Source of the DNA: Motilibacter aurantiacus
Lineage (GTDB): Bacteria; Actinomycetota; Actinomycetes; Motilibacterales; Motilibacteraceae
Direction of reading: 5' to 3'
DNA: 38,753 nt
NCBI RefSeq assembly: GCF_011250645.1
Contig: NZ_JAANNO010000021.1
Coordinates: 1 to 38,753, forward strand
Part shown: positions 33,187 through 38,753 of the stretch, in pieces
Position numbering within the stretch: the first letter of the stretch is position 1
Layout of the letters: each line of letters opens with the position of its first letter
Translations under genes and position numbers: made by a program
Notes under the pieces: model-generated
What the model was told of the DNA's origin: nothing
The model's input: the letters and a program-made list of their open reading frames with translations, nothing else
The model's database searches: none

Positions 33187-33885
33187 TTGGCAGCCGCCCT
33201 TCTCCGTCCCCCCGCCGGCCGCGCGCGAGGTGGCCTGCGCCTGGGCCTGACCCTCGTGCTCGGCCTGGTCGTCGCGGCCGTCCTGCTGGCCGCGTTGCGC
33301 GGGGTGGGCCTGCTGGGAGGGTTGAGCAACCCGTTCGCGTCGACGACCGTCGACCGCAGCGGGCCGGCGGTGATGAAGGCGCTGGAGGACCTGGACCAGT
33401 ACACCGGCGCCCGGGCCAACTACGAGCAGATCATCGAGATCGAGAAGGACTACAAGTACGTCCCGTCCTTCGTGCGCGGTGAGCGGACGCTCTTCACCGC
33501 CGCGGGCAGTGTCGACGGGATCGTGGACTTCGACAAGATCGGCAGCGGTGCGGTCACGGTGTCCGAGGACGGCAGGTCCGTGACCGTGACGCTTCCGCAC
33601 GCGACGCGCGGGGAGCCCCGGCTCGACGCCGAGCGCAGCCGCGTCGTCTCCCGCGAGCGTGGCGTCATCGACCGCTCGCTGAGCGCCTTCGACGACGGCG
33701 GCAACGACAGCGAGTTCTACGGGCTGGGCCAGCGCAAGCTCGCCGAGGCCGCCGCGGCCGACCAGGACCTGCTGCCGCGCACCGAGGAGAACACCCGGCA
33801 GATGCTGAGCGGGCTGATCAAGGCCCTGGGCTACGAGCAGGTGACCGTCACCTTCACCGAGCCCTCCGGGGCGCCCGCGCTCTGA
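33187..33885 (+). CDS. DUF4230 domain membrane-anchored protein
   Basis: The 232-residue protein starts at TTG 33187 with AGGAG at 33177-33181. One N-terminal membrane helix (about 19-44) is followed by an exported or periplasm-facing domain. That domain shows the DUF4230 pattern: VMKALEDLDQYTGARANYEQIIEIEKD, then VPSFVRGERTLFTAAGSVDGIVDF, and the helical C-terminus with GLGQRKLAEAAAAD. The function of DUF4230 is unknown; it is widespread in Gram-positive and Bacteroidetes genomes. It may be co-transcribed with the small gene upstream. No lipobox is present. Confidence 0.85.
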   Translation: MAAALLRPPAGRARGGLRLGLTLVLGLVVAAVLLAALRGVGLLGGLSNPFASTTVDRSGPAVMKALEDLDQYTGARANYEQIIEIEKDYKYVPSFVRGERTLFTAAGSVDGIVDFDKIGSGAVTVSEDGRSVTVTLPHATRGEPRLDAERSRVVSRERGVIDRSLSAFDDGGNDSEFYGLGQRKLAEAAAADQDLLPRTEENTRQMLSGLIKALGYEQVTVTFTEPSGAPAL

Positions 33886-33941
33886 CGTCTCGCGGCGCCG
33901 GCGCCGACGCCGGTGCGGCCGGCACGTGGCGCCGGGCAGGT

Positions 33942-33971
33942 TTGAGCTTCCCCGCGCCCAGTCCCTAGGGT
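33942..33971 (+). promoter_or_regulatory. Promoter for the ABC transporter operon
   Basis: TTGAGC (33942-33947), an 18-bp spacer and TAGGGT (33966-33971) form a housekeeping-type promoter 34 bp before the ATP-binding gene. GAGGGGAG at 33992-33999 is the ribosome site. Confidence 0.55.
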
Positions 33972-34004
33972 GAGTCGTCAGGGGCGGCGACGAGGGGAGC
34001 CCGC

Positions 34005-34940
34005 ATGATCGAGGCCCGTGGCCTCACCAAGGTCTACGGCAGCAAGAAGGCCGTGGACGACCTGTCCTTCACGGTCCCGCCGGGCATCGTGACCGGCTTC
34101 CTCGGCCCGAACGGCGCCGGCAAGTCCACGACGATGCGCATGATCCTCGGGCTCGATCGGCCCACGTCCGGCCAGGCGCTCGTCAACGGACGGCCGTACG
34201 CCGCCGCCGGGGTGCCCCTGCGCGAGGTGGGCGCGCTGCTCGACGCCAAGGACGTCCACGGCGGCCGGACCGCGCGGGCCCACCTGACCGCGCTCGCCCT
34301 GTCCAACGGGCTCCCGCGCCGCCGCGTGGACGAGGTCCTCGAGCTGACGGGCCTCACCGCGGTGGCCAGGAACCGAGTTCGCGGCTTCTCCCTCGGCATG
34401 TCCCAGCGCCTCGGCATCGCCGCGGCGATGCTGGGCGACCCCGAGGTGCTGATGTTCGACGAGCCGGTCAACGGGCTGGACCCGGAGGGCATCCTCTGGA
34501 TCCGCAACTTCATGCGCTCGCTCGCCGCGAGCGGGCGCACGGTCTTCGTGTCGAGCCACCTGATGAGCGAGATGGCGCTCACGGCCGACCACCTCGTGGT
34601 CATCGGACGGGGCCGGCTGCTCGCGGACATGGGCACGCAGGAGTTCATCGCGCGGAACTCCGCGACGACGGTCCGCGTGCGCTCGCCTCAGGCCGACCAG
34701 TTGGCCGCCGCCCTCGCCGAGCGGGGGGCCTCGGCCCGCCCCGTCGACGGCTACCTGGAGCTGACCGGGCTCGAGCCGGCCGTGGTCGGTGACCTGGCAG
34801 CCGCCCGTGGCATCACGATCCACGAGCTGTTCCAGCAGCGCTCGTCCCTGGAGGAGGCGTTCATGGAGCTCACCCGGGAGAGCGTGGAGTACCACGCCGA
34901 GGTGCCCGCGGGGGCGGGGGCGAAGGGCGGCGCCGCATGA
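34005..34940 (+). CDS. ABC-2 type transporter ATP-binding protein
   Basis: The 311-residue protein has all ABC ATPase motifs: Walker A GPNGAGKST (about 34-42), signature FSLGMSQRLGIA (about 128-139), Walker B VLMFDEPVNGLDPEG near 150 and the switch histidine in VFVSSHLMSE. The C-terminal 80 residues form the extra domain usual in drug- or lantibiotic-exporting ATPases (BcrA/NatA-like). It energises the permease encoded next, whose start overlaps its stop by 4 nt (ATGA at 34937-34940). The ATG has a strong GAGGGGAG site and a promoter just upstream. Self-resistance or export is the usual role; substrate is unknown. Confidence 0.93.
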   Translation: MIEARGLTKVYGSKKAVDDLSFTVPPGIVTGFLGPNGAGKSTTMRMILGLDRPTSGQALVNGRPYAAAGVPLREVGALLDAKDVHGGRTARAHLTALALSNGLPRRRVDEVLELTGLTAVARNRVRGFSLGMSQRLGIAAAMLGDPEVLMFDEPVNGLDPEGILWIRNFMRSLAASGRTVFVSSHLMSEMALTADHLVVIGRGRLLADMGTQEFIARNSATTVRVRSPQADQLAAALAERGASARPVDGYLELTGLEPAVVGDLAAARGITIHELFQQRSSLEEAFMELTRESVEYHAEVPAGAGAKGGAA

Positions 34941-35758
34941 GCGCCCCGGTGGCGCAGCGCCCGCAGCTACCGGCGGGAGGGGCGACGTTCGGCAACGTCC
35001 TGCGCTCGGAGTGGCTGAAGCTCTGGTCGGTCCGCTCGACCCTGTGGTCGGTCGTCGTCCTGGTCGGCGTCACGGTCGGGCTCACCACCCTCATCGCCTG
35101 GGGGGTCGCCTTCTCCTGGGACGACACGAGCGCGGAGAACCAGGCCACGTTCGAGCCGGTCGAGACCGCCCTGGCGGGGGTCACCTTCGGCCAGCTCGTG
35201 GCCGCCGTCATCGGCGCGTTGATCATCACGTCGGAGTACTCGACCCGCGGGATCCGGCCGACCTTCATCTCGGTGCCGAGCCGCGCCCGGGTCGTCGTGG
35301 CCAAGGCCCTCGTGCTGCTCGTCGTCACGCTCGTCGTCGGGCTGCTCACCTCCTTCGCCGCGTTCTTCGTGGCGCAGCTCTTCTTCGCCGACTTCGGCGG
35401 CGAGGCATCGCCCGGCGACCCGGGTGTGCTCCGCGCGGTCGTGGGGGCCGGGCTGTACCTCGCGGGGAGCGCCATGTTCGGGCTCGCCCTGGGCACGCTG
35501 GTGCGACACAGCGCGGGGGCCATCACCGCGACCATCGCGCTGCTCCTGGTGCTGCCCGGGCTGACGGGCCTGATCCCGGACTTCCTCGGCGGCGAGCAGA
35601 TCAACAAGTGGTTCGTCAGCAACGCGGGCTACGCGGTGATGGACGTGAACCCGGGCCCGGACAGCGTGGGCCCCTGGACCGGTTACCTCGCATTCACCCT
35701 GCAGTGGCTGGCGCTTCTCCTTCTCGGGATATGGCTCGTGAGACGGCGCGACGCCTGA
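34937..35758 (+). CDS. ABC-2 type transporter permease
   Basis: The 273-residue protein has six membrane segments in the ABC-2 pattern, starting with the amphipathic LRSEWLKLWSVRSTLWSVVV and with IGALIITSEYSTRGIRPTFIS after the second helix. That EYSTRGIR element is a hallmark of the BcrB/NatB-like permeases. The ATG overlaps the ATPase stop, so the two are translationally coupled and form one exporter. The last helix ends in a positive tail (VRRRDA). A 14-bp palindrome follows its stop codon after one base. Confidence 0.92.
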   Translation: MSAPVAQRPQLPAGGATFGNVLRSEWLKLWSVRSTLWSVVVLVGVTVGLTTLIAWGVAFSWDDTSAENQATFEPVETALAGVTFGQLVAAVIGALIITSEYSTRGIRPTFISVPSRARVVVAKALVLLVVTLVVGLLTSFAAFFVAQLFFADFGGEASPGDPGVLRAVVGAGLYLAGSAMFGLALGTLVRHSAGAITATIALLLVLPGLTGLIPDFLGGEQINKWFVSNAGYAVMDVNPGPDSVGPWTGYLAFTLQWLALLLLGIWLVRRRDA

Positions 35759-35759
35759 T

Positions 35760-35773
35760 CGGTGAATTCACCG
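35760..35773. repeat. Perfect palindrome after the ABC permease gene
   Basis: CGGTGAATTCACCG is a 14-bp perfect palindrome, 1 bp after the permease stop. Its AATT core is unusual in this GC-rich DNA. It could be a binding site for the downstream gene or a small terminator. Confidence 0.6.
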
Positions 35774-35804
35774 CGTCCTCGGGGCGTGGGGGAGAGCGAC
35801 GGCC

Positions 35805-35842
35805 TAGTCTCCCCCTCCGGTGCACCTCGCTCGTGGTGCACC
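35805..35842 (+). promoter_or_regulatory. -10 box and twin GGTGCACC repeats before the first secreted paralog
   Basis: TAGTCT (35805-35810) is a good -10, giving transcription from about 35817. GGTGCACC then occurs twice (35819-35826 and 35835-35842), 8 nt apart. Each copy is itself a palindrome, and together they can form an 8-bp stem at the very 5' end of the transcript or a two-site operator. Confidence 0.45.
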
Positions 35843-35866
35843 TTTCCCACGTTCTGAGGACCCGTC

Positions 35867-36577
35867 ATGCCGTACGCCCTGAGCCGCCCGCTGCGCGCGC
35901 TCGCCGCCGCCGCACTCGTGCTGGGCACCGCTACCGCCGGTGCCGGCACCGCGTCGGCCGCACCGGCCCCCACCGGGGACGTCTCGGTGCTCGCCGCCGT
36001 GCCCAAGGGCAAGCTCAGGACGGCACTGCTCACCGTGAAGGACCTGCCGAAGGGGTTCGCGGTCAGTCGCGCGGGGTCCGCGACGGAGATCGGCTCCGAG
36101 GTGCTCGAGGCGGCCACCCCGAACGCCTGCGCGAAGACCTACGAGGCCGCGGGCCGGAAGTTCCGCCCGCCGACGTCGGCCGAGGCGACCTTCGTCCGCC
36201 GGGACGGGGCCACCGTCGTGAACGGGCTGAGCGGCTACGCGTCGGTCGCGCGCGCCAAGCAGGCCATGGCCTCCGCCCGCGCGGTCTTCACGAAGTGCTC
36301 GACCCTGACCTACACGCTGGCCGACGGCACGGTCATGACGATGAAGTACGCGAAGCTGGCGCTGCCGAAGGTCGGCGACGAGGTGTTCGCGCTGCGCCAG
36401 ACGACGACCATCAAGGTCGAGGGTCGCACCCTGCGGGCCACCGGCTCGGTGCTGGACATCCGGCGCGGCAAGACCGTGAGCAGCATCGTGGTGACCTCCT
36501 TCTCCGGCGCGGCCCCCGGCCCGAGGCCGCTGGCGAAGGCGTCCGCCGCCCGGCTGGCCAAGCTGCCGCTGAGGTGA
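35867..36577 (+). CDS. Secreted PknH-sensor-like protein, copy 1
   Basis: The 236-residue protein has a Sec signal peptide (about 1-31, ending TASAA) and no other membrane segment. The mature part resembles the extracellular sensor domain of mycobacterial PknH: LRTALLTVKDLPKGF near 50, two conserved cysteines (Cys88 and Cys144) spaced for a disulfide, and alternating polar beta strands. No kinase domain is attached, so it is probably a free secreted or cell-wall protein. It is a paralog of the next gene, with the same LRTALLT.DLP.GF start and matching cysteines. The PknH link is inferred from pattern; function unknown. Confidence 0.75.
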   Translation: MPYALSRPLRALAAAALVLGTATAGAGTASAAPAPTGDVSVLAAVPKGKLRTALLTVKDLPKGFAVSRAGSATEIGSEVLEAATPNACAKTYEAAGRKFRPPTSAEATFVRRDGATVVNGLSGYASVARAKQAMASARAVFTKCSTLTYTLADGTVMTMKYAKLALPKVGDEVFALRQTTTIKVEGRTLRATGSVLDIRRGKTVSSIVVTSFSGAAPGPRPLAKASAARLAKLPLR

Positions 36578-36599
36578 CCAGGGGGACGGGGGAGTCGCG

Positions 36600-37274
36600 A
36601 TGAGGCACCCGAGGGGCCGCCGCGTACGCGCGCTCGCCGCGGCCGGCCTGGCGCTGTCGGCCGGGGCGTGGGTCACGACGGCTCCGGCCGACGCCGCCCA
36701 GCTCCGGCCCGCCCAGCTGAGGACGGCGCTGCTCACGGCGGAGGACCTGCCGAGGGGGTTCGTCGAGCGGCCGGGCGGCGGGGCCGGCGACGTCGACGAG
36801 GTGACCGCCGAGGACGCGTGCTCCCGCAGGTGGCTCGCGGCCGAGACGCGGGTCGCGCGCCTGACGGGCACGGCGCTGAGCGCATTCGTCCGCGGGGACG
36901 GCGACGCCACGATCGTCAGCGCCGTCAACCAGTTCGCCGCGCCGGGCAGCGCGAAGGCCTACGTCGCCGCTGCCCGGGCGCGCGTGACGCAGTGCCCGAC
37001 CGCCCGCTGGCAGCTCGGGGACGGCGTCACCATGACCATGACCCACACCCCGCTGTCGGTGCCTCGGCAGGGCGAGGAGTCGCTGGCGTTGAGCGTGTCG
37101 ACCACCATCGAGCAGGACGGCGAGGCGGTGCCCGCCAGGGGAACGACCGTGGTGGTCCGTCGCGGCGCCGTCCTCAGCTCGGTGCACACGACCGTCGTCG
37201 CCGGCCCGGTGCCCCGGTCGGCGGCCCTGGCGGCCCGGGTGTCGGCCCGGCTCCAGCAGGCGCTCCGGAGCTGA
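36600..37274 (+). CDS. Secreted PknH-sensor-like protein, copy 2
   Basis: The 224-residue protein starts at ATG 36600, 22 bp after its paralog, with a G-rich ribosome region upstream. A signal peptide ends near residue 33 (APADAA). The mature part repeats the pattern LRTALLTAEDLPRGF, cysteines at 74 and 132, and a late VVVRRGAVLSSVHTTVVAG that matches DIRRGKTVSSIVVTSFSG of copy 1. The pair arose by tandem duplication and has diverged to about one third identity by eye. Co-transcription with copy 1 is likely. Function unknown. Confidence 0.75.
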   Translation: MRHPRGRRVRALAAAGLALSAGAWVTTAPADAAQLRPAQLRTALLTAEDLPRGFVERPGGGAGDVDEVTAEDACSRRWLAAETRVARLTGTALSAFVRGDGDATIVSAVNQFAAPGSAKAYVAAARARVTQCPTARWQLGDGVTMTMTHTPLSVPRQGEESLALSVSTTIEQDGEAVPARGTTVVVRRGAVLSSVHTTVVAGPVPRSAALAARVSARLQQALRS

Positions 37275-37292
37275 CCCGAGGGGCGGCCGGAA

Positions 37293-37343
37293 TCCCGGCG
37301 CCGGGAAGCGTGTTCGCCCTCGAGGGCACGTCACACCGCGGTG
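37293..37343. repeat. Three close palindromes before the second MFS gene
   Basis: TCCCGGCGCCGGGA (37293-37306), GCCCTCGAGGGC (37316-37327) and CACCGCGGTG (37334-37343) are perfect palindromes in 51 bp. The first may terminate the secreted-protein operon; the others lie where an operator for the transporter would be. Confidence 0.5.
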
Positions 37344-37379
37344 GCGCGATCGACGACGTCACCGACGGAAGGACTTCCA

Positions 37380-38678
37380 GTGCTGGACCCCGCACGCCCG
37401 CTGCGGCCGGCGGACGAGGAGCAGGCAGCCCGACGGGTTCCGCTGGCCCTGAGCCTGCTGGCCCTGGCGCTCGGCGGCTTCGGCATCGGCACGACCGAGT
37501 TCGTGACCATGGGCCTGCTGCCGGACATCGCCGAGGGAGTGGGCGCCTCGATCCCGAGCGGCGGCCACCTGGTCTCCGGCTACGCGCTGGGCGTGGTGGT
37601 CGGCGCCCCGCTGCTCGCCGTGCTCGGGGCCAGGCTGCCCCGAAAGACCATGCTGCTGGCGCTGATGGCGGCGTTCACCGTCGGGAACCTCGCGTCGGCC
37701 CTCGCGCCCACCTTCGACACGCTGCTCGCGGCGCGCTTCCTCAGCGGCCTGCCGCACGGGGCGTTCTTCGGCATCGGATCCGTCGTCGCGGCGTCCCTCG
37801 TCGCGCCGCACCGTCGCGGCTGGGCGGTGTCGATGATGATGCTCGGGCTGACGGTGGCGAACGTGGTCGGCGTGCCCGTCTCCACCTTCGTGGGCCAGAA
37901 CCTGGGCTGGCGCAGCACCTTCCTGGTGGTGACCGCCATCGGCGTCCTGACCGTTCTCGCGGTCGCGCGCTGGGTCCCCCCCGTGCCCACCCCGGAGGGC
38001 GCCGGCGCCCGTCAGGAGCTGGGCGCCCTGCGCCGGCTCCAGGTGTGGCTCGCGCTGCTCACGGGGGCGGTCGGGTTCGGCGGCTTCTTCGCGGTCTACA
38101 GCTACATCACGCCGACCATGACCGACCTGGCCGGGATCTCGGAGTCGTCCATGCCCGTGGTCCTCGCGCTGTTCGGCATCGGCATGACGGTGGGGAACCT
38201 GCTCGGGGGCCGGCTCGCGGACTGGTCGGTGCTGCGCACGGTCTACCTCGGCCTCACGTCCGTCGTGCTCACGCTGGCGCTGTTCACCTGGACGGTCCAC
38301 CGCCCCGTTCCGGCGGCTCTCACGGTGCTCCTGCTGGGCGGCACCGGCTCGGCGATGATCCCGGCGCTGCAGACGCGGCTCATGGACGTCGCGGACGACG
38401 CGCAGTCGCTCGCTGCCGCGCTCAACCACTCCGCGCTGAACGTCGCCAACGCCCTCGGGGCGTGGCTCGGCGGCCTCGTGATCGCCGCCGGGCTCGGCTA
38501 CACGGCGCCGGCCTGGGTCGGGGCCGGGCTGGCCGTCGGGGGCCTCGGCGTCATCACGGTCTCCGCCCTCGTCGGCCGCGGGCCCGGGGGCGCCGGACGC
38601 GTGACGGGACGCTCCAGCGGGCAGGTCCCCGCCGAGGAGCACGGCATCCCCGTCACCACCGGAGGTGGCCCCGCATGA
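37380..38678 (+). CDS. MFS transporter, DHA1 drug/sugar efflux type
   Basis: The 432-residue protein has twelve membrane helices. Early sequence LALALGGFGIGTTEFVTMGLLPDIA and the loop LGARLPRKTMLLALMAAF match the DHA1 family that includes AraJ-like and chloramphenicol-efflux (Cmx/CmlR-like) proteins. These export drugs or sugars by proton antiport. GTG 37380 is preferred over GTG 37341 because GGAAGGA (37367-37373) lies at the right spacing. The stop overlaps the next gene's ATG (ATGA at 38675), so they form an operon. Palindromes upstream suggest local repression. Substrate unknown. Confidence 0.9.
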   Translation: MLDPARPLRPADEEQAARRVPLALSLLALALGGFGIGTTEFVTMGLLPDIAEGVGASIPSGGHLVSGYALGVVVGAPLLAVLGARLPRKTMLLALMAAFTVGNLASALAPTFDTLLAARFLSGLPHGAFFGIGSVVAASLVAPHRRGWAVSMMMLGLTVANVVGVPVSTFVGQNLGWRSTFLVVTAIGVLTVLAVARWVPPVPTPEGAGARQELGALRRLQVWLALLTGAVGFGGFFAVYSYITPTMTDLAGISESSMPVVLALFGIGMTVGNLLGGRLADWSVLRTVYLGLTSVVLTLALFTWTVHRPVPAALTVLLLGGTGSAMIPALQTRLMDVADDAQSLAAALNHSALNVANALGAWLGGLVIAAGLGYTAPAWVGAGLAVGGLGVITVSALVGRGPGGAGRVTGRSSGQVPAEEHGIPVTTGGGPA

Positions 38679-38753
38679 CCAGCAGCGAGCCTGAGCAGTT
38701 CCCCGAGGGGCAGCTCGAGTCCGGCGCCGACCCGCAGGAGCAGGCCCCCCTCG
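38675..38753 (+). CDS. Start of an unknown gene coupled to the MFS transporter
   Basis: ATG 38675 overlaps the MFS stop by 4 nt and has GGAGGTGG upstream. The 26 residues visible before the window ends (MTSSEPEQFPEGQLESGADP onward) are acidic and low in complexity, as in a disordered N-terminus. Nothing more can be said. Confidence 0.6.
   Translation, partial: MTSSEPEQFPEGQLESGADPQEQAPL

Noticed and set aside
1-38753. CRISPR arrays, tRNA or rRNA genes, insertion sequences, attachment sites, replication origin
   Set aside because: No regularly spaced repeats, cloverleaf-like segments, transposase or integrase genes or DnaA-box clusters were found on reading both strands.

Overview
The base composition (very high G+C, judged by eye at about 70-75%), codon use (third positions almost all G or C), frequent GTG starts, GGAGG-type ribosome sites and several apparently leaderless starts point to a chromosomal segment of a high-GC actinobacterium. 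SARP/AfsR-type and RsbU/SpoIIE-type regulators, a HrpB helicase, a DUF3516 helicase and TAT-exported sugar enzymes fit that placement. I cannot name a genus. I see no rRNA, tRNA, insertion sequence, phage gene or CRISPR array.

Layout. 1-2789: the 5' part of an ABC ATPase gene on the minus strand, a membrane-anchored PP2C/SpoIIE phosphatase, and a LysR-type regulator preceded by a possible 19-codon Arg-rich leader ORF. 3199-16443: an export-heavy carbohydrate region. It holds a multidomain PQQ-type sugar dehydrogenase, two tandem TAT-exported xylose-isomerase-like TIM-barrel proteins, a GH15 glucodextranase/glucoamylase and a GH16 beta-glucanase, interrupted by thioredoxin and NhaA. The dehydrogenase and both TIM-barrel proteins end in the same C-terminal helical module, which resembles FIMAH. 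16444-16901: a gap with the eroded remains of an aldo/keto reductase. 16902-21957: HrpB, then a compact set of lipoprotein, glutathionylspermidine-synthase-like ATP-grasp enzyme, DUF350 membrane protein and small K+ channel. 21966-28874 (minus strand): a pyruvate-oxidase-like ThDP enzyme coupled to a small disordered protein, a large AfsR/SARP regulator, a threonine aldolase and a VTT/DedA-like membrane protein. 28945-38753 (plus strand): an MFS gene with a stop at its fifth codon, a DUF3516 helicase, a small unknown protein, a DUF4230 protein, an ABC-2 exporter pair, two tandem secreted PknH-sensor-like paralogs, a second MFS transporter and the start of an unknown gene.

How the genes may work together (inference). 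The 3-16 kb region looks like a polysaccharide/sugar scavenging locus: GH15 and GH16 would release sugars outside the cell, and the dehydrogenase and TIM-barrel proteins would oxidise or rearrange sugars outside the membrane. The shared C-terminal module may bring those three to one place. The lipoprotein/ATP-grasp/DUF350/K+ channel set resembles enterobacterial yjf-type envelope-stress clusters whose chemistry is unresolved. These two loci are the best candidates for incompletely described systems. Smaller points of interest are a perfect sigma-R-type promoter before thioredoxin, three -10 boxes lying exactly 7 nt before a start codon, and a rare-codon island inside the LysR gene.
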